Part shown: positions 16,498 through 24,660 of the stretch, piece after piece
Numbering within the stretch: position 1 is the first letter of the stretch
Layout: each line of letters starts with the position of its first letter
DNA from: Paracoccus sp. MKU1
GTDB lineage: Bacteria > Pseudomonadota > Alphaproteobacteria > Rhodobacterales > Rhodobacteraceae
Length of the DNA stretch: 64,000 nucleotides
Direction: 5' to 3'
NCBI RefSeq assembly: GCF_001447385.1
Contig: NZ_LLWQ01000215.1
Coordinates: 62,001 to 126,000 of the forward strand
Made by a program: the position numbers and the translations under genes
Notes under the pieces: model-generated
Databases searched by the model: none
Told to the model about the DNA's origin: nothing
What the model saw: only the letters and a program-made list of their open reading frames with translations

Positions 16498-19217
16498 TCC
16501 CGCCCGGCCTCGTCCTTGCGGTCTCCTTCGGCTATCTGCTGCTGCTGGTGGCGGTGGCGGCGCATGGCGACCGCCGCGCCGATCAGGGGCGCTCGCTGAT
16601 CGACAGCAGCCTGGTCTATGCGCTGTCCTGGGGGGTCTATTGCTCGGCCTGGACCTATTTCGGCAGCGTCGGCCGCGCGGCTTCGGGCGGGGTGTGGTTC
16701 CTGCCGATCTATCTGGGGCCGATGCTGGCCATGCTGCTGGCCTGGCTGGTGCTGCGCAAGATGGTGCGGATCGCGCGCAGCTACCGCATCACCTCGATCG
16801 CGGATTTCATCGCCAGCCGCTATGGCAAGAGCCCGCTGCTGGCGGCGCTGGTGACGCTGATCACCGTGGTCGGCATCCTGCCCTATATCGCCTTGCAGCT
16901 GAAGGCGGTCTCCGCCGGCTATGAGGCGCTGACCGGCGGACTGGGCCAGTCCGATGCCGCCTGGTGGCGCGACGGCACGCTTTACATGGCGCTGTCGCTG
17001 GCCGGTTTCGCCGTGGTCTTCGGCACCCGGCACCTCGACCTGTCCGAGCGGCACGAGGGCATGGTCGCCGCCATCGCCTTTGAATCCGCGGTCAAGCTTG
17101 CGGCCTTTCTGGCGGTCGGGGTTTTCGTCACCTACGGGCTTTTCGGCGGCATGGGCGACATCTGGGCGCGCGCGCAGGCCCAGCCCGACATCGCCGGCCT
17201 CCTGCGCCTGGGCGGGCAGGGGTTCGAGGGCTTCCAGGGCGCGCAATGGTTCGCGCTGACCCTGCTGTCCATGCTCTCGGTGCTGATGCTGCCGCGCCAG
17301 TTCCAGATGATGGTGGTCGAATGCGTGAACGAGCGGCATATCCTGCGCGCCTCATGGCTGTTTCCGGCCTATCTGCTGCTCATCAACATCTTCGTGCTGC
17401 CCATCGCCATCGGCGGCATGCTGATCTTTGGCGACGGCGGGGCGGGGGCGGAAAGCTACGTCCTGACGCTGCCCTTGTCGCAGGGGGCGGAATGGCTGGC
17501 GCTGCTGGCCTATCTGGGCGGGCTTTCGGCGGCGACCGGCATGATCATCGTCGAGACCGTCGCGGTCTCGACCATGGTCTGCAACGACCTGGTGATGCCG
17601 GCATTGCTGCGCGGCGGCCGCTTTGCCCGCACCGGCGGCGATCTGACCCGGCTTTTGCTGAACATCCGCCGCGCCGCGATCTTCCTGGTGCTGCTGCTCG
17701 GCTATCTGTATTTCCGCGTCGCGGGCGAGGCCTATGCGCTGGTCTCGATCGGCCTCATCAGCTTTGCCGCGGTGGCGCAATTCGCCCCGGCGCTGCTGGG
17801 CGGCATGTATTGGCGCGGCGCGACGCGGGTGGGCGCGCTTGGCGGGCTGATCGGCGGCTCGCTGGTCTGGGCCTATACGCTGATGCTGCCGTCGCTGGCG
17901 CGGTCGGGCTGGATCGGGGCGGGCTTCCTCGACGGCCCCTTCGGCCTGGCCTTCCTGGCCCCGCAACACCTGTTCGGGCTGACCGGCTTTGACGAGCTGA
18001 CCCATTCGCTGTTCTGGAGCCTGACGGTCAATATCGGGCTTTACGTCGGCCTGTCGCTCAGGGGCCGCGCCTCGGCGCGCGAGGCCAGCCAGGCGCTGCT
18101 GTTCGTCGAGGTGTTCGAACGCGGAGAGGCGCAGCCGGTGTTCTGGCGCGGCCGGGCGCGGCTCGAGGATCTGCGCCGGCTTGCGGGCCGCTTCCTGGGC
18201 GCGGCGCGGGCCGAGGCGCTGTTTCGCGACCATGCGCGCGAAACCGGGACCGCGCTGGACAGCCTGACCGCCGATGCCCGGCTGGTGGACCGGGTCGAGC
18301 GCCAGATCGCCGGCGCCATCGGCACCGCCTCGGCCCGGGTCATGGTCGAATCGGCGGCGCAGGAGGAACCGCTGAGCCTGGGCGACGTGCTGGAGATCAT
18401 CGACGAGGCGTCGCAGGTGCGCACCTATGCCCGCGAGCTGGAGGAGGCCACGGTCGAGCTGCGCGCCGCCAATGAAAAGCTGAAAAGCCTCGACCAGCTC
18501 AAGGACGACTTCATGTCCTCGGTCACGCATGAGCTGCGCACGCCGCTGACCTCGATCCGGGCGCTGACCGAGCTGATGCTGGACACGCCCGACATCGCGC
18601 CGCATGAGCGCGAGGAGTTCCTGAACATCATCCTGTCGGAAAGCGAAAGGCTGAGCCGGCTGGTCAACCAGGTGCTGGACCTTGCCAAGATCGAATCCGG
18701 CATGGCGGAATGGCACAATACCGACGTGGACCTGAAGGCGCTGATCGTCGCGGCCCTGCGCTCGACCGCCGAACTGTTCCGCGAACGCGGGGCCGAGGTG
18801 GCGCTGGACCTGCCCGACCGGGTACCGGCGGTGCTGGCCGATCCCGACCGGCTGACGCAGGTGCTGGTCAACCTGCTGTCGAATGCCGCGAAATTCGTCC
18901 CCGAGGGCCGCGGCCGGGTCGAGGTGGCGCTGCGCCACCGGGGCGACGAACTGGTGGTCACGGTCCGCGACAACGGCCCCGGCGTCCCGCCCGAGGACCA
19001 GGCCACGGTGTTCGAGAAGTTCCGGCAGGGCGGCGAGGCCGGAAACCGTCCGCCCGGCACCGGGCTCGGGCTTCCGATCAGCCGGCAGATCGTGGTTAAT
19101 CTGGGGGGCAGGATGTGGCTGGACAGCCAGCCGGGGCAGGGCGCGTGCTTCGCCTTCAGCCTGCCGCTTCGCAGCAAGGGAGGGTCCGATGACGGAGAGG
19201 GTGCTGATCGCGGATGA
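16494..19217 (+). CDS. Sodium:solute symporter-histidine kinase fusion (CrbS-like)
   Basis: Membrane sensor of 907 residues. The first ~530 residues are a 13-helix SLC5/SSS symporter domain (SWGVYCSAWTYFGSVGRA, RSYRITSIADFIASRYG, MLPRQFQMMVVE). A short STAC-like linker (LRRLAGRFLGAARAEALF) and a coiled coil (EELEEATVELRAANEKLKSL region) lead into a HisKA domain with the phospho-acceptor box SVTHELRTPLTS. The HATPase has N box NLLSNAAKF, G1 DNGPGVP and G2 GTGLGLPIS. This is the layout of CrbS, sensor of the CrbSR acetate switch. It lacks its own receiver and overlaps the next gene, a receiver-only regulator, by 29 nt. The ligand may be acetate or another carboxylate; no acs gene is in the window. 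Confidence 0.9.
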   Translation: MIPPGLVLAVSFGYLLLLVAVAAHGDRRADQGRSLIDSSLVYALSWGVYCSAWTYFGSVGRAASGGVWFLPIYLGPMLAMLLAWLVLRKMVRIARSYRITSIADFIASRYGKSPLLAALVTLITVVGILPYIALQLKAVSAGYEALTGGLGQSDAAWWRDGTLYMALSLAGFAVVFGTRHLDLSERHEGMVAAIAFESAVKLAAFLAVGVFVTYGLFGGMGDIWARAQAQPDIAGLLRLGGQGFEGFQGAQWFALTLLSMLSVLMLPRQFQMMVVECVNERHILRASWLFPAYLLLINIFVLPIAIGGMLIFGDGGAGAESYVLTLPLSQGAEWLALLAYLGGLSAATGMIIVETVAVSTMVCNDLVMPALLRGGRFARTGGDLTRLLLNIRRAAIFLVLLLGYLYFRVAGEAYALVSIGLISFAAVAQFAPALLGGMYWRGATRVGALGGLIGGSLVWAYTLMLPSLARSGWIGAGFLDGPFGLAFLAPQHLFGLTGFDELTHSLFWSLTVNIGLYVGLSLRGRASAREASQALLFVEVFERGEAQPVFWRGRARLEDLRRLAGRFLGAARAEALFRDHARETGTALDSLTADARLVDRVERQIAGAIGTASARVMVESAAQEEPLSLGDVLEIIDEASQVRTYARELEEATVELRAANEKLKSLDQLKDDFMSSVTHELRTPLTSIRALTELMLDTPDIAPHEREEFLNIILSESERLSRLVNQVLDLAKIESGMAEWHNTDVDLKALIVAALRSTAELFRERGAEVALDLPDRVPAVLADPDRLTQVLVNLLSNAAKFVPEGRGRVEVALRHRGDELVVTVRDNGPGVPPEDQATVFEKFRQGGEAGNRPPGTGLGLPISRQIVVNLGGRMWLDSQPGQGACFAFSLPLRSKGGSDDGEGADRG

Positions 19218-19554
19218 CGAGCCGAACATCGTCGTCTCGCTGTCCTTCATGCTGAAACGCGAGGGTTACGAGGTGCTGGTCGCGCCCGACGGCACGCAGG
19301 CGCTGGCGATGATCCGCGGCGAGCGGCCGCGGCTGGTGCTGCTGGATGCGGCCATGCCGGGCATGAGCGGCTTCGAGGTCTGCGAGGCGGTGCGCGCCGA
19401 CCCCGACCTTTCCGGCATCCGCATCCTGATGCTGACCGCCAAGGGCCGCGACACCGACATCGCCCGCGGCATGGGCGCGGGCGCCGATGCCTATGTGACG
19501 AAACCCTTCTCGACCCGCGATCTGATCGTGCGCATCCGCGAGATGCTGGCATGA
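19189..19554 (+). CDS. Receiver-only response regulator
   Basis: A 121-residue single receiver domain with the acidic pair in IADDEPN, phospho-acceptor Asp in LVLLDAAMPG, the signalling Thr in MLTAKG and the conserved Lys in VTKPF. There is no DNA-binding or enzymatic output domain. In typical CrbSR systems the partner CrbR has a LuxR-type HTH, so this differs. It must act by protein contact, phosphotransfer or on a neighbour. It overlaps the kinase upstream and the exonuclease protein downstream (ATGA), so 1:1 production with both is likely. Confidence 0.9.
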   Translation: MTERVLIADDEPNIVVSLSFMLKREGYEVLVAPDGTQALAMIRGERPRLVLLDAAMPGMSGFEVCEAVRADPDLSGIRILMLTAKGRDTDIARGMGAGADAYVTKPFSTRDLIVRIREMLA

Positions 19555-21662
19555 AGCCCGGCCCGCGCCGCCTGCTGCTTGTCGCCGCGCCGGGGCTGGC
19601 GCTGATGTTCTGGGCGCTTGGCGGTGCGGCGCTGTTCCATGCCTCGCTGCCGGTGGGGCAGGGCGCCGGGCTGGTCTCGGCGCTTGGCCCCGCGCTGCAA
19701 GCCAGCGGTGCGATCCTGTTCGGCTGGTGGCTGGCCGGGGCGGCGCTGGCGGGCTGGTGGGCGGCGCGGCTTCATGCCCGCCATGTCGAAGCCCCGGCGC
19801 GGCTGGCCGATGCGGCGCGGCTCTTGGCCGACAATGCCGATGCGCCGCGGCTGGAGACGGCCGGTCCGGCCGCCCTTGCCGCGCTGGCCGAGGCGGCGAA
19901 CCGGCTGGCCGATCAGCGCCAGACCCTGCAAACCGACATGGCCCGGCTGGTGGCCGAGGCGCAGCAGAAGGTGGCGCAGGAACGCGACCAGCTTGGCGCG
20001 CTGATGGCCGAGCTGCGCCAAAGCGTGGTGGTCTGCAATCTCGACGGCCGCATCCTGCTTTACAACGACCACGCCCGCAGCCTGTTCCACCGCGTCTCGG
20101 GCGGGCAGATCGGCGGCGGGGCCGAGGTGATCGGGCTTGGCCGCTCGATCCATGCGGTGATCGACCGCGCCCTGATCGAGCATGCGCGCGAGACGGTGGA
20201 CCGCCATATCGCGCGGGGCGAGGCCGCCGTTTCGGCGCAATTCGTCACCAGCACCGCCACGGGCAGCCTGCTGCATGTCGTGCTGGCGCCGGTGCGGCCG
20301 CAGGCCGGCGCGATCAGCGGCTATGTGCTGCTTCTGGACGACATCACCCAGGATTATGCCGCCCAGTCCCGCCGCGACCGCCGCCTGACCGAGCTGACCG
20401 AGGCCAGCCGCGCCTCGCTGGCCAATATGGGCGCGGCGCTGGACATGCTGGACTATCCCGACCTGGAGCCGGCCGAGCGCGACGGTTTCCATGCCATCGT
20501 CCGCGACGAGGTGGCGGCCATGGGCCAGCGTCTGGCGGCGCTGACGGCGGATGCCTCGCAAGAGATCCTGACCCGCTGGCCGCTGCAAGAGATGCTGGGC
20601 GACGACCTCTTGGCGGCCGCGGCGCAGCATGTGCTGGCGCAGACCGGGCGGGTGGCCAAGGTCGAGAACGCCGATGAGGAACTCTGGCTGCGGCTGGACA
20701 GTTTTTCGCTGATCCAGGCGCTTGGCGCGCTGGCGGGACAGTTGGTGGGGCCGCAGGGCATGCCCTCGCTGACCCTGCGGCTGGCGCCGGCCGCGACGCC
20801 GGGCTGGGCGCATCTGGATCTGGTCTGGCCGCTTGATCCGGCCGCGGGTGGCGATACCGGGGTGCAGGGCGCCGCCCGCGACATCGCCGAACGGCACGGC
20901 GGCGAATTGTGGCTGGAACAGGACCGGCCGGCCGGCCTGTCCTTCTTTCGCTTCCTGCTGCCCACCGCGGCGGCCGGACCCGAGCTCGAGGCGCTGGAGG
21001 CGCGGCCGGAATTCTATGATTTCGACCTGTTCGCGGCCAGCGATTCCAGCCGCTCGCTGGACGACCAGCCGCTGGAGCGGCTGAGCTATACCGTCTTCGA
21101 CACCGAGACGACCGGCCTGAACCCCGCGCAGGGCGACGAGATCATCCAGATCGGCGCGCTGCGCATCCTGAACGGCAAGCTTCTGCGCGGCGAACGCTTC
21201 GACCAGCTGGTCGATCCGGGCCGCGAGATCCCGCCCGAATCCATCCCCTATCACGGCATCCACCCCGAGATGGTGCAGGGCCAGCCCCGCATCGCCGAGG
21301 TGCTGCCGGCATTCCACGCCTATGCCTCGGACACGGTTCTGGTCGGCCATAACGTCGCCTTCGACATGCGCTTCCTGCAATTGAAGGAGGCGGCGACCGG
21401 GCTGCGCTTCGACCAGCCGGTGCTGGACACGCTGCTTCTGGCCAGCATCGCCCAGCCGCACGAGCCCTCGCATTCGCTGGAGGCCATCGCCGCGCGGTTG
21501 GGGGTCGAGATCACCCAGCGCCACAATGCGCTGAGCGATGCGCTGGTGACGGCCGAGGTGTTCCTGCGCCTCCTGCCGCTGCTCAAGGCCCGCGGCGTCG
21601 TCACGCTGGGCCAGGCGCGCGAGGCGGCCGAGCATTCCTATTACGCCCGGCTGCGCTATTGA
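19551..21662 (+). CDS. Membrane PAS/pseudo-kinase fused to DnaQ-like DEDDh exonuclease
   Basis: A 703-residue protein. Two N-terminal helices (about 8-27 and 45-65) anchor it; a helical linker is followed by a PAS-like domain (VVVCNLDGRILLYNDHARSLF, about 158-260). A histidine-kinase-like region comes next (about 270-470), in which the phospho-accepting His is replaced (TEASRASLANM) and the ATP-binding G boxes are not visible, so it is probably a pseudo-kinase. The C-terminus (about 500-700) is a complete DEDDh 3'-5' exonuclease: FDTETTGL (D, E), GHNVAFDMRFL (D) and HNALSDALVTAEVF (H, D). Exonuclease genes often neighbour SLC5 symporter/DUF294 loci, but here sensor and nuclease are one chain. 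Substrate (DNA, RNA or small nucleotide) is unknown. Confidence 0.88.
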   Translation: MKPGPRRLLLVAAPGLALMFWALGGAALFHASLPVGQGAGLVSALGPALQASGAILFGWWLAGAALAGWWAARLHARHVEAPARLADAARLLADNADAPRLETAGPAALAALAEAANRLADQRQTLQTDMARLVAEAQQKVAQERDQLGALMAELRQSVVVCNLDGRILLYNDHARSLFHRVSGGQIGGGAEVIGLGRSIHAVIDRALIEHARETVDRHIARGEAAVSAQFVTSTATGSLLHVVLAPVRPQAGAISGYVLLLDDITQDYAAQSRRDRRLTELTEASRASLANMGAALDMLDYPDLEPAERDGFHAIVRDEVAAMGQRLAALTADASQEILTRWPLQEMLGDDLLAAAAQHVLAQTGRVAKVENADEELWLRLDSFSLIQALGALAGQLVGPQGMPSLTLRLAPAATPGWAHLDLVWPLDPAAGGDTGVQGAARDIAERHGGELWLEQDRPAGLSFFRFLLPTAAAGPELEALEARPEFYDFDLFAASDSSRSLDDQPLERLSYTVFDTETTGLNPAQGDEIIQIGALRILNGKLLRGERFDQLVDPGREIPPESIPYHGIHPEMVQGQPRIAEVLPAFHAYASDTVLVGHNVAFDMRFLQLKEAATGLRFDQPVLDTLLLASIAQPHEPSHSLEAIAARLGVEITQRHNALSDALVTAEVFLRLLPLLKARGVVTLGQAREAAEHSYYARLRY

Positions 21663-21673
21663 CGGGCAGGGGG

Positions 21674-21860
21674 TCACAGCGCGCCGAGATTGCAGAACGG
21701 TGTCTCGGCCGCGCTGTCGTCCACGCCGGCATTGTCGGTCACCACCCGGCGTTGCCCCCGGCGTCGAAGGCCTGCCCCTCGGCCCCGTCCGCCACATAGC
21801 CATGGGCCAGAGCGCGCCGGTCCGGGATCGGGGCGCGGGCTTTCTCCTTGGCGACGACCG
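21674..21860 (-). pseudogene. Frameshifted C-terminal remnant, phytase-like esterase family
   Basis: Two minus-strand frames read on from each other near 21755. The first gives VAKEKARAPIPD...GYVADGAEGQAFDAGG and the second VVTDNAGVDDSAAETPFCNLG followed by a stop. Together they resemble the C-terminal ~60 residues of proteins with an esterase-like phytase domain (VTDNDGVDDS..GET type ending), from memory of that family. One frameshift separates them and no start or N-terminal part is visible upstream, so this is a decayed gene end. The rest of the 21663-22100 gap shows nothing I can name. Confidence 0.45.
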
Positions 21861-22100
21861 GCAGCCCGTTCCGGCTGCGCGGCGCACCCGTCCGGACAGG
21901 AAAGCCTCGTTCCGGGGGACGGAGCGGCGCGTGCCTCGGGTCGAGGTCGGACGGTTTCGCCAAGGCCGGACCAGGCAACGGGCAATCGGTGAGTTTGTTG
22001 TGCCGCTGCTCTATCGCCTGCCGCGCGGGCCGCATGTGCGCCCGCGCACGGTCCTGCGAAAAAATCGCCGCCGCGCCGGGATGGCCGGGATTGATTGCCT

Positions 22101-22133
22101 GTCAAAATAATTTGTATTACAAACTATTTTGAC
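22101..22133. promoter_or_regulatory. 33-bp palindromic operator of the MarR-FUSC operon
   Basis: Arms GTCAAAATAATTTG (22101-22114) and CAAACTATTTTGAC (22120-22133) flank TATTA. The whole 33 bp is symmetrical with one mismatch, and the core TTTGTA-T-TACAAA is perfect. It ends 14 nt before the MarR start codon in an AT-rich island within GC-rich DNA. This is a textbook site for autorepression by the MarR-family protein that follows. Confidence 0.8.
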
Positions 22134-22147
22134 ATACATGTATCGGC

Positions 22148-22609
22148 ATGACGATTCATCCGACCTCTGCGCGCGACCGTTTCGGCCGCTATTTCGTGAC
22201 GCTCGGCCGCCAGTGGCGGCGGGCCGTCGAACAGGCCCTGGCCCCGGCCGGGCTGACCGATGCGACCTGGGCGCCGCTCATCCATCTGGCCGAGGGCGGC
22301 GACGACATTAGCCAGACCGAGCTTGCCGCAAGGCTGGCGCTGGACGGCTCGACGCTGGTGCGGCTGCTGGATCTGCTGGAGGGCCGTGGCCTGGTCCAGC
22401 GCCGGCCCGACCCGGCCGACCGCCGCGCCCGCCGCATCCTGCTGACCGCCGCCGGCCGGGACGAGGTGGCGCGCCTGCGCCGGATGCTGGACCGGATCGA
22501 GGCCGAGCTGCTGGCCGATCTGGACGATGCCGCGCTGGACGAGATGCTGCGCCACCTGTCCCGCATCGAGGCGCGCATCGCCGACAGGCTGGCAGGCGGA
22601 CAGGCATGA
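22148..22609 (+). CDS. MarR-family repressor
   Basis: Winged-helix regulator of 153 residues. The HTH lies at about 55-85 (SQTELAARLALDGSTLVRLLDLLEGRGLV), with the wing QRRPDPADRRARRILLT directly after it. It overlaps the FUSC exporter gene as ATGA and has a strong palindrome just upstream. Such pairs usually respond to aromatic acids or related toxic anions that bind MarR and relieve repression of the exporter. The effector is unknown. Confidence 0.9.
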   Translation: MTIHPTSARDRFGRYFVTLGRQWRRAVEQALAPAGLTDATWAPLIHLAEGGDDISQTELAARLALDGSTLVRLLDLLEGRGLVQRRPDPADRRARRILLTAAGRDEVARLRRMLDRIEAELLADLDDAALDEMLRHLSRIEARIADRLAGGQA

Positions 22610-24453
22610 GCGCGGCTTGGCTGCTGCGGCGCGGCTTCGACGGGGGCAGGCTGCGCTTTGCCACCCGCACGGCGCTGGCCTGCTGCCTTGCGGTCCTGAT
22701 CGCCTGGGCCATGGGGCTGGAGCATCCGCAATGGTCCGGCATGTCGGTCTGGGCGGCGGCGCAGCCCTTGCGCGGGCAATTGCTCGAAAAGGCCTTCTTC
22801 CGCTTCGCCGGCACGCTGGTCGGCACGGTGGCGGGGGTGCTGCTGGTGCTGGGGGCGCCGCTGCATCCGGGGGTCCTGGTGCTGGGGCTGGCGCTCTGGG
22901 TCGGGCTGTGCACCTGGGCCGGCAATCTCCAGCGCGGCTTTGTCGCCTATGGCACGGTGCTGGCGGGCTATTCGGCCGCCATGGTGGCGCTGCTGGATAC
23001 GGCGCATCCCGACCGGGTGCTGCATCTGGGCGCCGACCGGCTGGCGACGGTGCTGACCGGGGTCGTGGTGGCGACGCTGGCCGGCTATTTCCTTGCCGGG
23101 CAGGGCGGTGTCGCCGATCTGCGCGCCCGCATCGGCGGCCTGCTGGCCGATCTGCTGCGCCATCTGGCCGGAACGGCGCCGGCCGAGGGCCCGGCGCTGT
23201 TGTCGCGCATCGCCGCGCTGGAGGAGGACCTCGATCCCCATGCCGCCGGTTCGCTGCGCTCGCGGCGCGAGGTGCGGGCCAGCCGGGCGGTGCTGCTGGC
23301 CGCCATGCCGCTGCTGCTGCGGGCCGAGGGCGCGGCGCCGGTGCCGCCGCCGCTGGCGCTGCGGCTGGCCGATGCGGCGGGAGCGCTGGATCGCGGCGAT
23401 GCGGCGGCCGCCTGCCGCATCCTCGCCACCGCGATGCCCGAGGGCGATGACGACCTGTGCCGGCTGGTGCAGGCGCTGGCCCAAGCGCTGCGCGGCTGGG
23501 ACGCGCCTGCCGTCCCGCCGGCTGCGGCGCCGCCGGCGGTGCTGCATCGCGACTGGATCGGCGCGCGCGAGGCCGGGCTGCGGGCCGGCGGGGCGATGCT
23601 GCTGTTCGGCCTGATCTGGCTGGCCACCGGCTGGAGCTTCGGCCCGTTCATGCTGCTGGGCCTGTCGGTGATGATCTCGCTGTTCTCGACCTTCGAGAAC
23701 CCGGTCCAGATGATGCGCCATGTCAGCGCCGGGCAGGCGCTCGGCATGGTGGCGGCGATCCTGTGCCACTGGCTGCTCTGGCCCCTTGCCCGGTCCGAAT
23801 TGCAGCAGATCCTGATGCTGGCGCCCTTCCTGATGCTGGCGCCGCTCTTGGCGGGACATCGCCGGACCATGCTGGCCGCCACGGATTACAGCATGATCCT
23901 GCTGCTGATGTCGCAGCCGCATCTGCCGCTGCAAGAGGGATTGCCGGACCTGCTGCTGAAGGGGCTGGCGGTCCTGGCCGCGCCGCTGACGGCCTGGGCC
24001 GGCTATCTGCTGGTCTATCCGGTCAGCCTGCAACGCCGGCAGCGGCACCTGGTGCAGATGATGCTGCGCGATCTGGCCGCGATCGCCGGCAACCCGGATG
24101 CGCTGGCGCGTCGCCGGGTCTGGCAGGCGCGGCTGTATCACCGCGCGCTGCGGCTGGTGCGGCTCTCCGAGCGGCTGGCGGGTGCCCGCGACCGGGCGCT
24201 GGCGCAGAGCCTTGCCATCCTGACCCTGGCCCATGCCGCGATGCGCTGCCACGCGCTGCTGGCCGCGCCCGACACGCCGGACCCGACCCGACGCGCGGCG
24301 GGGCTGGCCCGGCGGCGGCTGGCGCGCATCGCCCGCGACGCCGGCTGCGCCGGCCGCAGCCTCGACCGGCTGGCGCGGCGTCTGGAGGGGGCAGAGGCGC
24401 AGGCCATCCGGCAGGCGGCCTGCGGCTTGCGGCAGGTGGCGCCGGCCGTCTGA
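22606..24453 (+). CDS. FUSC-family (AaeB-like) aromatic acid exporter
   Basis: Inner-membrane exporter of 615 residues with the duplicated FUSC layout: six N-terminal helices (about 15-165), a cytoplasmic domain (about 165-330), six more helices (about 330-465) and a helical cytoplasmic tail. Family marks are MGLEHPQWSGMSVWAA, FRFAGTLVGTVAGVLLV and, in the second half, FMLLGLSVMISLFST. AaeB and FusC relatives export hydroxybenzoates or fusaric acid. No membrane-fusion (AaeA) partner is adjacent, so it either works alone or shares one encoded elsewhere. It converges with the next gene, leaving 9 nt. Confidence 0.88.
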   Translation: MSAAWLLRRGFDGGRLRFATRTALACCLAVLIAWAMGLEHPQWSGMSVWAAAQPLRGQLLEKAFFRFAGTLVGTVAGVLLVLGAPLHPGVLVLGLALWVGLCTWAGNLQRGFVAYGTVLAGYSAAMVALLDTAHPDRVLHLGADRLATVLTGVVVATLAGYFLAGQGGVADLRARIGGLLADLLRHLAGTAPAEGPALLSRIAALEEDLDPHAAGSLRSRREVRASRAVLLAAMPLLLRAEGAAPVPPPLALRLADAAGALDRGDAAAACRILATAMPEGDDDLCRLVQALAQALRGWDAPAVPPAAAPPAVLHRDWIGAREAGLRAGGAMLLFGLIWLATGWSFGPFMLLGLSVMISLFSTFENPVQMMRHVSAGQALGMVAAILCHWLLWPLARSELQQILMLAPFLMLAPLLAGHRRTMLAATDYSMILLLMSQPHLPLQEGLPDLLLKGLAVLAAPLTAWAGYLLVYPVSLQRRQRHLVQMMLRDLAAIAGNPDALARRRVWQARLYHRALRLVRLSERLAGARDRALAQSLAILTLAHAAMRCHALLAAPDTPDPTRRAAGLARRRLARIARDAGCAGRSLDRLARRLEGAEAQAIRQAACGLRQVAPAV

Positions 24454-24462
24454 CCGCGCGGC

Positions 24463-24660
24463 TCAGGCGGCGCGGGGCCGGGCCATCGCCATGGCCTGTT
24501 CGATCACCGCGCGCTCGCCGATATGGTTGGCCAGCAGCAGGGCGAATTTCGCCCAGAGTTTCAGGCTCTCGGCCTCGGACAGCCCGTCATGCATGGCGAC
24601 CAGTTGCTCATACAGGTCGTCATGGCCGGTCAGGTTCGGGGCAAGGTTCAGTGCAGGCAT
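24463..24660 (-). CDS. DUF2783 small protein (MhaB-like hydroxylase coupling protein)
   Basis: A 65-residue protein with the DUF2783 pattern: PNLTGHDDLYEQLVAMHDGL, then EAESLKLWAKFALLLANHIG. It is predicted to be helical and overlaps the end of the flavin hydroxylase gene by 13 nt, so it is co-translated with it. In Pseudomonas putida the 3-hydroxyphenylacetate 6-hydroxylase needs a flavoprotein (MhaA) and a small coupling protein (MhaB) of similar size; equivalence here is inference from size and order. Confidence 0.75.
   Translation of the reverse strand: MPALNLAPNLTGHDDLYEQLVAMHDGLSEAESLKLWAKFALLLANHIGERAVIEQAMAMARPRAA

Noticed and set aside
14813..21662. A full CrbSR acetate switch
   Set aside because: The kinase fits CrbS, but there is no LuxR-type CrbR and no acs gene in the window, so I did not use the crb names.
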